Source of the DNA: Sarcocystis neurona
Taxonomy: Eukaryota > Apicomplexa > Conoidasida > Eucoccidiorida > Sarcocystidae
DNA: 64,000 nucleotides
NCBI GenBank assembly: GCA_000727475.1
Contig: KL647288.1
Coordinates: forward strand, 6,413,414-6,477,413
Direction of reading: 5' to 3'
The translations under genes were made by a program, and so were the position numbers. A model generated the notes under the pieces. It ran no database searches. It worked only from the letters and a program-made list of their open reading frames with translations, and had not been told where the DNA came from. Shown here piece after piece: positions 23,200-34,264 of the stretch. How positions within the stretch are numbered: position 1 is the first letter of the stretch; each line of letters starts with the position of its first letter.

Positions 23200-26100
23200 G
23201 TAAGCGAAAAGTACACACAGAAGTCACTTCAGCACCAGCAGCAGCGACAAAAGCGGCACCAGCACCTGCAGGAACAGCAGCAGTCGCACAAGGAGCACCA
23301 GGGCCAGTGGTAGTAGTAGTAGTAGGTAGTAGTAGTAGTAGTATCAGTGGCGTGGGGTAGCTTCTGGAGCAGCAGCACCAGCCGCAGAAGGCCACTTGGG
23401 GGCTGCGTAAGTGTCACCTCCGTAAGGTGTGAAAGCTGCAGCACAACAGGATGGGTATTAAGAATTGTTCTAAAAACGCCTCTGTGCACAGATAACGGTT
23501 TTTACGCTGCGACTGTTGCCGTTGCGGGACGTAGCGCTGCTATGGGTGTCACCGCCTTGTGCTGCTACGGCTATATTGCTCTGCTCATACACTTGCATTT
23601 GCCTGTGTCTTCGCCTCTTGTTGCTGTGTCCGTCCACACGGCTAGTTGTAATCTGTACTGCTACGTCTAGTTGTAATCTGTGCTGCTGCTTCTACTTTGT
23701 CTGCCTACGCACTCCCGTTTCCAACCCCTGCTGCCGCTGCTACTGCTGCTGGTCTGTGTGCAGTTGTAACGTTCTCAGAGGCGGTGTAGTGCCGTGCGAG
23801 TGTGCACGTGCGCGTGTTCTTGGCATTTGTTGCCGCTGTCGGTGCTACTACTCCTGCTGGTGCTGCTGCCTCTACTGGATTTGTGCCCTTTGCGACATCC
23901 GCGATCTGGGTAGTATGCTACTCGTGCTGCTTTTGGTCGTGCATAGTTGGCGGGTACCACGTGGTGCTGCTGTTGCCGCGGATGCTGCTGCTCCTCTTTC
24001 CGTCGCAGCTTCTGGTGTTTCAGATGCTGCTGCTGTCGTTGCTTTTGCGCGTGCGGTTGCTTCCGCTTGTGGGCGTGACGACACCGCTCCTGCTGCTGCT
24101 GTCATCTGCGGTGCTTGTTTTGCACCGGAGTGATGCTGCTTCCTACGGGATGAGGAGGCCGGGATACACACGAGAAGTTCAGTATATTTGTAGGTAACTT
24201 GGACGTACAATTGGTCGTGTCCGCAGTGCTGCGACTGCTGCTGTTCACGCCTGCGGTGTGCTGCTGCTTGAACTGTGTGTGCCGGGGCTACTGCTGCCGC
24301 TCACATTGCCTCTGCGGCTAATCCTGCGTAGCGCATAATATTCCTGCGGCCTATCCCGCGCGGGTTCCCCCCGCACTTCTTGGGGGTCGTGTTCTGCTGC
24401 CGCCGTTGCTGCGCGGTTCACTAGAGTGCTGCGTCTGGAGGAGGATCTGCTGCTGCTGGTGCCTGCCCTCATAGGGTGTACTGCTACTGCGGCTGCTTGT
24501 TTGTGTACTGCGCATTCCTTCCATTTGCTGCTGTCGTTGGTGGTGCTTTGCAGTCTTGTCTGGTGCTGCATTTCTTTCGTTGCAGGTGCCTGTGTGGCAG
24601 ATGCGGTGTATTCTGCTGCAGGCGCTGTCGTTATTGTTGCGTTGCTACCTCTGCTTATGCTGCTACTGTTGCTTTCTCTTGCCGCCCCAAGGCGCCTGTC
24701 TGCTGGTCCAGCCACCGTCACCTGCTGCTTCTCGTGCTGCAGCTCTTGCAGCTCTCGACTTTCCGCCTTTGCTGTTGCTGCTGCTGCTGCAGGTACTTGC
24801 TGCACTTGTCCGTTCTGTTGCATTTGGTGCTGCTGCTACCCTTACGTAATTTGCTGCGGCAACGCCTTGCTGCTGTTGTTGCTGCCACTGTGCCACACAT
24901 TTGCTGATTGTTTTCCATCGCTGCGTCCCCCGGCTGCGCAGCAGCAGCTGCCGTTTTCGCGTCATTTCCTGCTGCATCTGCTGCTGGTGCTGCTGCGACA
25001 TCGATGGGTGATGCTGCAGCTTCACGTTGGGCTGCAGATCCTTTTTCCTGTTGCGTCCGGAGAGGCACCAGCGCAGCGCAGCCAGTGCATGTTTTCTGTA
25101 CCGCATAGGTCAGCTGTTGTGACCTCTGCGGGCGAAATTTTGCCGTAGCTGCTGCTACAGAACTGCTGCTGCGGGAACACGGCTGACTGTTCATCTTTTC
25201 TGCTGCTTCTGCTTCATCATTTGTCGTTGATGATGCGTTGTTTGGGTGTCCTAAATGAAGGTGACTGTGACGTATGGAGGGAAGGCCGTGCCCCCGGGAG
25301 AATTTATATCTGCTCCTTCGGCAGCTCCTTGTCCCACCGTGAAAGTTGATTACGATCCGCAGGCGAATGAAATGTTGTTTATTTTCATGACCGACCCCGA
25401 TGCTCCTAGTCGGTAAGAGAACGAGCGTTCGACACAGGGATGTGCGCGCATACATATATATCTGCATATTCTTATACTGAGAAAATGCAACCGTGAGGTT
25501 CTATTGCTTCTTTTTTCTTAAAAGAATACACTGGCACACATACAGAACGATGCGCACGCGTATTTTGTGTGTATGTAAATGGAAGCATAAAGTGCGTCCG
25601 TGCTTGTACGGATATATATACAGTTACAAGTAAGTACGTAGAGGTGAGGACGCGTACGTGTATCCTCACGTACGAGAGGACGTCATTGTCTCTGTTGTCT
25701 CTCTGTGACGATACGCCTTTCCATATATGTATGTATAAATGCGTATGCACGCGTTCAGTGTACACTGTAGTATAGCCATACGTTCGTGTGCTTGTACACA
25801 TATATAGATATACATGTATAGGCGTAAGGCGGATGTATATCAGTATTGGTGTCCACGTGCTTCACATAATATATATATATATATGCGGGCGTAAGATGTA
25901 TGTATAGATACACTGACGTACACGTGTTTGTATACACATACATATAGATACCGTGTACGCGCGTGCATTATTTGTGTACGTATGTAATTATATATATATA
26001 TATATATATGGTGATACAAGTAGTGGCCCAAAGGATAGCTGGAGAAAGGTGCATATCTGTTTATGCAGAGATACGTATGTATAACGAGAAGAGTGTCTTG

Positions 26101-29082
26101 CGTGTTGACTGATAAGTGTAATCCGAGCAGGCACATAGGCACACGTACAGTACCCGTTTGATCGATATACATACAAGTAGATATACGTGTAAAGTTCCCT
26201 TGTTAATATTCTCCTGCCTCAGGGCGGGCGCCTCAGCCACATTTGATGGAGAGACGCCCTCGAACCACAGTAGCCCTCCGTTTCTCTTTCCTTTTTAAAC
26301 AAGTGTTTTTTCATTTCTTGCTCCCCCTTATGCACAGCGGTGGACGCCACTGCTTCTGGACGTTTTTTGTGAGTCAGTTCCAGCCTCGTTTCTCTCGCTT
26401 CTGCTGGTTTCTCTTCGTTCGTCTTTCCCTCTCGCAGTAAACAACCCTCTGCATTTCGCACTTCCTTCTTTTCTCTCTGCGCTCTTTGTTAAGCTATACC
26501 CTCTCTCTTCTTCCTCTAAGCTTCGTCTTCTCGCGGTATGCTCGTGCTCCTGCCAGTAAGAGCTGAGGTCCATAGAAGAGGAGGTTGTCCGGGCTCCACG
26601 TGCAGGGGTGCTGGTATTTCTTCTCTGGTTCCTTTTTTCTCTCTTGCACAGGTCTAATTGTGTAGATCATCCACTCTCCTCCGCTGCTCGTGAATACACA
26701 TTTGGTATTAATGTTTATTCTTGTTTCCCCCTGCGCTTTTTCCCGATTTTTCGAGCTCTCTTTTCGACACGTCCTTCTCCGTCTCTTTCTTCCTGGAAAC
26801 TTGAGCAGAACGAGTCTCCCTGCTACGCTGCTGGGTCCTCTGCTATTGTGACGAGTCTCCCTCCCGTGCCTTTCTCCCGCCTTTTGAGTCTTTTACTCTT
26901 GTCCGGAGGAAAGTCTGGGTGTACTTGCAACGCGTTTTCGTCTTCCCATCTTCCTGGTGTTGGCTCTGCTCCTACAGTACCCTCCTTTGCTGCTTTTTGT
27001 GCTCTTTCTTGTGTCTTCTGTTGTTCACTTCTGTCGAGAAACGGCCTTAAACGCGCAGTTGTTTATCAAACGTTTTTCTTCCGCCTCGTGGCCTCTTCTC
27101 CCTGTTCTGTCTCTCTCAATTTCAAAGAGACTTTATCTTTCTTCCTGGCTCTTCGGTGCCCACTTCCTGTCTCTTTCCCCGTGATCCCACACGCTCTCCA
27201 CTCTGGTTCCTTTTTTTTTCTGAAAAAAAAACCCGACAATTTAACAGCTCGCATCCGGTCGGCGCTGAGTGGGCGCACTGGGCAGCCATTTCCCGCGGAA
27301 ATGTCTTCGACGCGATGACGGAAGCACCCCGTGAGGGATATCTCTCGACCCTTACACCTTCGTCTTGGCGTGCATCACCGTAGTATTTTCACTTGCGAAA
27401 GAAACCTCCCGTTTCCCAAGTTTCCTTCTCCCTGCCTCTCTCCCTCTCTCGCTTGCAACGCATACACTTAAAAAATTGCAGAGATATTGAGACTTATATG
27501 TACCTACCGGTGTGTACGTCTACGTGTGTGCACGTCTACGTGTGTGCACGTCTATCTGTGTGCACGTCTGTGCGTGTGTGTTTGTGTCTACGTTTTTCGC
27601 TCTTCTCCTCGGACCGACTTATACTTCTCGGTCTATGATTTCATTGCGCATATCTACCTATTTCTCTCTGTCTCTCTTTAGCTGTACAAGGATATACGGG
27701 GACCTGTCAGTTTGTTTGCTTGTGTTTACTTGCGAATACGGGCAGATGTGATGTGCTTGTACATATCTGTGTATCTGTCCATGGTTGTTTGCTACGTACA
27801 TCTATCCGCGTACACACATAGATACACATATATATATATATATACATACACACACATATATTTTATGTATAACAATGTATACACGTTCGCTCACCGATGC
27901 ATCTGCACCAGTATAAATAAACGGATACATTTATGTATACATATATAAAAAGATGGGCATGCAAAACAGTGTTTACAAGAAGCGTCCAAACATGTATAGA
28001 CGCCTCTGGGATAGAGTTAATGCATAAGCGTCGCTACATGTATTCGTCCACGAACTTACCTATATCTCCGTGCATATCACATGTGTGTGCGTGACGCGGA
28101 TCGGCATCTTCACACGCGAAAAGGCTTCATGTATACTCTCGTTTCTGTCTCTCTTTTTCAAATGAAAATTCACGTATGTGTGTCTGTTTGTATACATATA
28201 CACATATATATATATCTATGTAGGATACGTAGAGGTATACGAATGGCTGCGTATCTACATGTGGATCGACCTTTACATATATGTATATATTACGGAGATA
28301 CACAAGTAACGAATTTCCTCTGTGTGTACAGTGTATGTGCTTCACGTGCGTCACCGTTTCTACGTATCTAGTTGTGTGACACGTTTAGAAACTGTTTGCT
28401 GATCGAACAAGGCGCACACGTCCGTACAGGTGTAGGCATACAAGTATTGATATATTCCTGCCTTTTTCTGAACCCATGGATGCGCAGGTCCGTATAGGTA
28501 CAGATATTGATATCTCTCGCCTTTCTTTGAACCCGGGCATGCAGGTGTCCGTACAGGCGCAGATACACAAACACTGATATCTCTCTGCTTTTTTGTGAAG
28601 CCAAGCATGCACACGTCCGTCCAAGTGTAAAGATACAATTATCGATAGCTCTCGACTTTCTTGATTTTTGTTTTTCGCTGGTTCTTCTGCATGAGGTCGT
28701 GCTCCGAAGTGAATGTTAGTTTCCCCTTCCGTCTCTGCTGCTTCATTTCGTCGCGTTTTGTCCCCGATTCTGTGCCACGTCCGTTACTTGCTTCCCGCTT
28801 CATCTCTCTCACTCTCCTTTATCTGTTTCTGTGCCTTCCTGCCCCTTTTCTTTCTTCGCTTTCTTGTGAGTAGTGCCCTACTCGGGTCCCTCGCCTCCGT
28901 CAGCAACTGGCCTGCACCGCTATGTTTTTCTAGTGTACAAAGGCCATGCGAACCGACTCCACGGGATCCCGCCTCCTGACCAGCGCAGGAGGTGGGGAGG
29001 AAGAGGGAAAGTCGAGACGATTGCGAAGGAGAACGGCCTCAAGTTACTGGGGCTGACGTGGATGACGAGTTCGTCTGCGTGA
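23110..29082 (+). CDS. Phosphatidylethanolamine-binding protein (PEBP/RKIP-like), four exons
   Basis: A small cytosolic ligand-binding protein of the PEBP family; relatives bind anionic phospholipid head groups or regulate kinases. Exons: 23110-23199, 25261-25412, 27248-27330 and 28874-29082, with phases 0, 2 and 1 that all match, giving 177 residues. Exon 1 begins MATASEQSLEEAG with G at -3 and G at +4. Landmarks are DPDAPSR (residues 75-81; the pocket Asp), EWAHW (88-92; the pocket His), a GPSPPSATG loop (113-121) and GLHRYVFLVYK (from 121; the second pocket His). All three pocket elements of the family are present. Donors are GTAAGC, GTAAGA and GTGAGG. The C-terminus is shorter than in animal PEBP1 and lacks the usual Trp-Asp-Asp ending in this frame. 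Introns of 2.1, 1.8 and 1.5 kb hold repeats. Confidence in the family is very high; exon 2's acceptor (AATGAAG) has a poor pyrimidine tract. Confidence 0.92.
23220..25200. repeat. CAG-to-CTG block inside PEBP intron 1
   Basis: CAG runs at 23,225-23,400 with a TAG/TAGTAG run near 23,311-23,343, then CTG/GTT-rich sequence to about 25,160. All long frames here (up to about 250 codons, both strands) are repeat translations within an intron bounded by secure exons, which shows that long open frames in such blocks need not be genes. Confidence 0.8.
25261..25412 (+). CDS. PEBP exon 2
   Basis: It encodes VTVTYGGKAVPPGEFI, a proline-containing loop, and MLFIFMTDPDAPS, and stops within the Arg codon of DPDAPSR before GTAAGA. 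This is the PEBP signature exon. Confidence 0.95.
27248..27330 (+). CDS. PEBP exon 3
   Basis: Follows a TTTAACAG acceptor; its first base completes the split Arg codon. It encodes SHPVGAEWAHWAAISRGNVF and DAMTEAP, ending before GTGAGG. The EWAHW segment carries the His of the ligand pocket. Confidence 0.93.
27514..27577 (+). repeat. 16-bp tandem repeat, four copies
   Basis: The unit GCACGTCTACGTGTGT repeats with a 16-base period at 27514, 27530, 27546 and 27562, inside PEBP intron 3. Confidence 0.85.
28408..28660. repeat. Degenerate tandem repeat of about 60-70 bp, four copies
   Basis: Four diverged copies each hold a CGTCCGTACAGGTG-like segment, a GATATCTCTC-like segment and a TTTTTCTGAACC-like segment ending in GGCATGCA. 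Copies start near 28,411, 28,479, 28,538 and 28,606. It lies in PEBP intron 3, just before the last exon. On the minus strand it yields a spurious repeated peptide. Confidence 0.8.
28874..29082 (+). CDS. PEBP terminal exon
   Basis: It encodes PYSGPSPPSATGLHRYVFLV, a Gly/Pro/Arg-rich loop, and IAKENGLKLLGLTWMTSSSA before TGA. The +1 frame over the last 45 bases reads VTGADVDDEF, which is closer to the usual PEBP ending (V-A-G ... D-D). A reading-frame change or a single-base sequence error near 29,040 is therefore possible. Confidence 0.9.
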
Positions 29083-29107
29083 AAAAACACGCCGCCGCGT
29101 GTTTTTT
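29082..29107 (+). other. Perfect inverted repeat at the PEBP stop codon
   Basis: AAAAAACACG at 29082-29091 is followed after six bases (CCGCCG) by its exact reverse complement CGTGTTTTTT. The first arm begins at the last base of the TGA stop. The transcript could form a 10-bp stem with a GC-rich loop in the 3' UTR. Function is unknown; a role in 3' end formation or mRNA stability is inference. Confidence 0.85.
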
Positions 29108-30634
29108 GCGGCGTAGAAATGCATTTTCTCGGCGAGAGGCCGTAAGGAGCCCCGCACCCCGAGAAGGCTGCCCGTGCGGCCTGCTGCAGCTGATGCCCGG
29201 GGGGTCCCGCCCGTGGCGACGCGCCTACTGCAGATAATATCTAAGACACTTCTTCGGGCCTTAGACCGAAGTCGAGAGAAAAAAAAAATATCGGACGCAG
29301 CGGACGAAAGGACCTCGAGACTTGTGTCGATGTTGACGTGGATGAGTGCGCAGGCACCTTTTCCAAAGAGAATATGTGTGTGTGGTGTCTTCTAAGAAGA
29401 AGAAAAAGATAAGGGGGAAAGTGCTGTGGGCGGTGCAGTGCATTGCAATATATAGTCAAGCGCAGGAAGTCGTGGAATGATGCGCTTCACGTTGCGAGAT
29501 AAATTGGGGTCACCTCTCCTCACTTTTTATTGATAGGAAGACTCAGACGATCACTTAAGTATCTATGCGTGTGTATACGTGCGTGAGACGGACATAATGT
29601 TACTTCTCATACACGTAGAGTAGATAATATGTAGGCGGAGACATCCACGGATCTAACTATACCGATGGGCGATAACGCAGGCATAGAAGCAGGGAGCTGG
29701 CGACTGAATGCACTTACCCTCAGGGGGCACACGTGTATATGATATGTGTGTATATACATGTGTAACACGTGTAGACAAGTGAGAATTTACAGACGCGAGG
29801 ATATTTGTGCATACCTCTACGTACCAAATCGCCGTAGAGTGGACGGAGTGAGGCGGAAAAAAAGTTGCAGAATGAGGACGCAGAGGTTTATTCCCGTGAG
29901 AGTGCTCCTCTTCATTCCCACCTCCCTCACTTCTTTTTTCTACTCTTCCTGCCGTTATTCCGGACTGCCACCTCTCCGCGTGCGTCTGCTTTCTATTCTC
30001 AGAGGTGTGTCTCCCGCGCTTCTGACGTGAGGCACCGTCGTCTTCTTCCTGCACATACGTCCGACCAACCGCGCACTTCCGCACACGTGCGTACAGGCAC
30101 CAGGCACTTACGTATCCCCATATACACTCATATATATAAAAGCGTATATTGCTTCCTCGCACTTGCAAAAGTCTCCGCACGTCTGCCCAGAACGCCTACG
30201 TGTACGTCTACGTGTGAACGTAGAATTCTCCGGAACGCAGATTACGTGGATGTGTCAACGGACGTTTGTACATGTGTGTGCGTATTTGGACGCACGTAAT
30301 AACGCCTATTACGAATGCCAGAGATCGTCGGATAAAACGTCGGTACACCCTGCGGAATTTAACCTGCGTGCGTGTAAGACGTGTACACGAGATTTTCGGA
30401 GGGGCCACGCATTTGCAGCGCAGCATCCCCTTGTACACATCTAGGTGGGAGTGTCTGTGTGTGCGTGTGTTTCCGCGTATATACGTATATATATAGATAT
30501 GTAGTACGCGCACGCAGATGACTCACGTGTACAAGGTCAGAGTAAGCATCTGGTTATACTCATATATACATATATATGTATACGGCTACTGCTGAATTAT
30601 GGGAGAAATGCTAGCTCGCCCATCCCTGCACTTT
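29108..30634. other. Intergenic, between convergent genes
   Basis: This lies between the + strand PEBP gene and the - strand gene at 30.6 kb. A + strand frame ending at 29,395 (LLQIISKTLLRALDRSREKK) is protein-like but has no start codon or clear splice site. The remainder is ACGTGT/TATATA-rich. Confidence 0.4.
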
Positions 30635-31261
30635 TTATATCCCGAAAATGCGAGACGTGATTATTTCTCGTTCGTCTGCGTCACACTTCTGACTAGGCAA
30701 GTTCAAGTTTAGGGCGACGGAGAGCTCACCAAGTGCTTTTGAAACAGGGCCTGGTGGATCCCCCGTTAACATGAGACTCTCTTCCTTCACAAGCACGTTC
30801 ACATAGTGACGTATCCGCCTAGCGTTAGAGAGGACGCTCAGTAAGACATATACAAATACGACTCTAAAGCGGTGTACATAATATATATACATATACACGC
30901 AGACACACCAGGCATTCCTGCAGTCGTGGAATGCATATATATATACATACATACATACACAAATATAAATGTTGAGTAGATGCAACGACCACGTCCATAC
31001 AACATGTAAGAAGATTTATTAAGGAGACTTCGTCAACGTATCTGCTCGGAGAAGGAAAACAGTGTCGCTGCTACATCTTCAGATGGCGAGCGGCGCGTCG
31101 CGTGCGGGTGTATGGACACCCCGTGGACGTGGAGTACCACATGCAAACGTACGACTCATGAAAGCTTTTCGCTTTTTGAAAAGTTTTCTTCTTGTCTTTA
31201 TTGGCAAAGATTAGAACAGCGAAACGCGCCACATCAAACGGATTGGCTGCATGTTCCCCCT
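30635..31261 (-). CDS. Unrecognised protein, last two exons
   Basis: Two minus-strand exons join in phase. The 5' exon (31261-31153) follows CCCCTGCAG and encodes GEHAANPFDVARFAVLIFAN and KDKKKTFQKAKSFHE, ending at GAGTC/GTACGT. The terminal exon (30818-30635) follows CTCTCTAACGCTAG, restores a Ser codon, and encodes RIRHYVNVLVKEESLMLTGD, PPGPVSKALGELSVALNLNL and a charged tail ending RIFGI before TAA. Together they give 96 residues, with a hydrophobic strand and an amphipathic helix; no transmembrane segment or repeat. The composition is clearly that of a folded protein, but I do not recognise the family. Upstream exons should lie to the right of 31.3 kb on the minus strand. Confidence 0.6.
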
Positions 31262-31822
31262 CTGCAGGGGAGATGCTCACTGTGAAGGTCAACTCTTACT
31301 GTCGTATCTACCCCGAACTTCACCCTTTCACTTCAGCTACCATGTAGCTAATAGGTTATTACACACATTTTGATGAGTGACCCAGCCCGCACGCGGAATG
31401 GCCACACACCTGCCACGTACGGATCAGCGAAGTAATATGCCTCTGTTTGTACCTATCGGTATCCACCTGTGTGTGCAGCTCACGTATACCTGTAAACGTA
31501 TACGCATATGTGTGTGTGTGTGTGTGTGTGCTTATTATCAACATTCCAGTCTATTTTGGACATCCACACGGATGTGTGTAGACGTGTGTGAATGCGTTTC
31601 TGTTCGTGATCGGCTTCTAAGGTCACTACGATTTTCTTCACGTGGATGCCGTGCAGCTTCAATGTAGCACCGAGTCGAAGGCAGGTAACTCCAGCTATGT
31701 TTTATATTTATACATACACAGATGTATGTCTGCGTGTAGATACACATATGTAACTTCTAATAAAAAGAGGACAGAGCGGGTATACTCCTTGCTGGCGTAC
31801 ATACTACGTATTCCTACAGACC

Positions 31823-31866
<44 letters not shown>

Positions 31867-33430
31867 GCGCGTACGTACACCCAGGTATCCCTACGTATGT
31901 TCTAAAATATCAATCTTATGGAAAGGTACCAATTTAGGAGAATTCTAGGAATGGGTATATATATAAATATCTTTGTGTGTGTACAGCTGGTTGTGTGCGC
32001 CACGCACGCGTATATGCGTGTGTGCAACTGAATGTCTGTACTACCCTGGATGTGGCTACACATATCTGTATACGTAAACAAATGTGTATAAGTGCATGTA
32101 TGGACTACGGGTGTGTATGCGCTGCACGTGAATAAAATGGCGGTAGCGAATAATCAAACAGGCAAAGGCAACTGCGTACGTGTACCCACCCCAAATAGAG
32201 AGGAAAGAGGTTCCTCTGTGTGCATAGAATAATCCATGTATATACATATATTTTTTACAGACAAACACTTAGGCCTGACTGAGAATACAAATTTGTGTGA
32301 AGCGTGAAAGGACACTGTGCTTGGAAGAGAAGTCGTCTTTTCTCAGAGAGAGCCAAGGAGGCCAAAGAAGCGCTCCAGACACGCCGGGAGCACAAAGAGA
32401 AGAAAACGTGTAAACTCGCTGAAGCTCCCAATTTTTGTTGTACACGCAACTAAGAATATATGTGTGTGAAGCCGGTGTGAGTGCGTTTGGTAGTAAACCA
32501 GTGCTCTTCATGCGCACCAAAGTGAGCAAGCCACTCGGTTCTGTATATTTCTGTCGGCACTGCTGTGTCGCATGCAGTGAGAAGTTGTTGAGCACTGGAT
32601 TGCGCCGTGGTGCACCAGCGCCGATTTGTACCTTTACTAATAACGCGTTCATCCACACACATAAATGAGAAATATCAATAACACATGTATGTGCATATAT
32701 ATATATATATATGTATTTACTATGGAGACACCTACAGAAGCACACAAGCCGTATATATTATATGTAAGAAGGCCCGTACGTATGTGACGTATTCTTTAAG
32801 TGCACACTTATATCCACACACATAACCACGGACACACGTAACCTGTCTATTAAATAGAAGATAGTGTTCGCGTATATTCTACGTAGTAGGGGAAGACGCT
32901 TGTACACATGCGTGACGCAGCCCCGCATACATGAGGCTCCTAGAAAAGAAGAAAAGTGGGAGGCACTGCGTGAAGCAAAGCGCCTTCTCGATAAACGAAT
33001 TATCTTTCATTCCGCTGTATACATACCTACATTCACGGGTGTGTCCTCTCTATGTGAAATGAATCCTTGCGTGCAATCCCCGCATTTCCACATATATGTA
33101 TACACATACAGAAGCCTATCTACATACATCTACGTACGTCTCCAGAGAGAGAGACAGAGACAGAGGAAGAGAGAGGGAGACATGGAACAGATTTCACGGA
33201 TGTGAATGGACGTGCGTATGTTTTCATTCTCCTCTCACTTCTTACATATATATGTTGCAGTTATGTAGACAATACTAATAATAGACCTGCATATAAATGT
33301 ACGTACGTGGCGACTGGTGTAGGCAGCTCCTTCGCTAAAAGAGTCACCCGGGACAACCTTCATTTTGTACCACCACGTTAGCATGTGAGTCTTTTACTTT
33401 CTCCGCCTCCTTCTCCTCTTTTCGGTTCAT
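31262..33430. other. Microsatellite-rich stretch with unplaced fragments
   Basis: A GT run (31,509-31,530) and a TA run (31,836-31,865) are present. A + strand frame ending near 32,451 (SERAKEAKEALQTRREHKEK) is charged and helix-like and could be an exon, but an in-frame TGA lies 30 codons upstream and no clear acceptor is seen. Missing 5' exons of the minus-strand gene should also fall here; none was identified. Confidence 0.4.
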
Positions 33431-33595
33431 ATGAGGGAAGGGGTTTTCTTTTTAAGTCACGATTTTTGTAAACCGCGGCGGCAACACACCGAGTCGCTCT
33501 TCATGTCCTCCGGAACCTTCGTACTCTTCTTCTGCGACTCTGCAAAACTGTCTGAGCAGCAAGTTCTGCAGTCGAGTTGCTACACGGACTACTGA
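33431..33595 (+). CDS. Small hypothetical frame
   Basis: A 54-codon ATG frame encodes MREGVFFLSHDFCKPRRQ, then SSGTFVLFFCDSAKLSEQQ and ends CYTDY before TGA. Composition is protein-like, and the other frames here are poor. It may be a short gene or the terminal exon of an unplaced + strand gene. No family is recognised. Confidence 0.3.
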   Translation: MREGVFFLSHDFCKPRRQHTESLFMSSGTFVLFFCDSAKLSEQQVLQSSCYTDY

Positions 33596-34033
33596 TTTCT
33601 ATTCTCACCCCAAAGGAAGGGCGCCAGTCCCTCCGGCGGTTTTTTTTCCTGTCTCTGTTTCATCTCTCTGCATGGGGCCATCACCTACTTCGCCTGTTTT
33701 TCTGAACAACAGCAGCTGCAAGCCTTTTGCTTATTAATATGTATTAATGGTCATTGGCCTGAAATAATAAATTTCTACCGCTCTGTTCTGCCGCCCTTTG
33801 ACGGCAGGGTTTGCAAGAAATATGTCTGCCTCTTTTTCTCTTCCTTCGGTTCTACCCAACAATGTCTACATTTTGTATATCTACGAATATCCAGACAGCT
33901 ACAAGACTCCATAAATACAAAGACGGTGGGAAACGAGTTCTTCGCGTTCCTGCCCATGTTGCCGTCTCCCTGGTCTAGAACGAGTTGAGTGGTGTCTCCG
34001 CCTCTCTTGTGGCAGAAACGGTAGGAGCTTCAG

Positions 34034-34264
34034 ATGGTGACGGTGCACGTCGACAAAGGCAACGGAAAGGGAAAAGATTTTTCAGCAGTGTTTTCACCCG
34101 CCGACGAGGCTGAGCAGCAGCAGCAACACACAACAGCAGGACGCGTCGCGCGGGCTGAGCAAAAAAAGGAGCGAGGTCCCCGCAGGGCCAAATTCGAAAG
34201 GAGTCACACGAAGATGAGAAGCATCAAGAAGAGAGCAGCAGTCAAGAGGGCAGCGCAAGACTAG
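34034..34264 (+). CDS. Candidate exon: Gln-containing basic protein
   Basis: An ATG frame of 76 codons begins MVTVHVDKGNGKGKDFSAVF, passes a short Gln run and becomes strongly basic (EQKKERGPRRAKFERSHTK) before TAG. A TGGCAG acceptor at about 34,015 and a pyrimidine tract precede it. A second frame over the same bases is also protein-like, so frame choice is uncertain. It may belong with the exon ending at 34,749, which lies on the same strand. Confidence 0.35.
   Translation: MVTVHVDKGNGKGKDFSAVFSPADEAEQQQQHTTAGRVARAEQKKERGPRRAKFERSHTKMRSIKKRAAVKRAAQD

Noticed and set aside
24718..25467. A 249-codon minus-strand frame overlapping PEBP exon 2
   Set aside because: It lies across an intron and the antisense of a secure PEBP exon; its sequence is CAG-repeat translation.
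29888..30500. Short + strand frames around 29.9-30.5 kb
   Set aside because: They are Thr/Arg/Tyr-rich translations of ACGTGT/TACGTC repeats, without splice sites or motif support.
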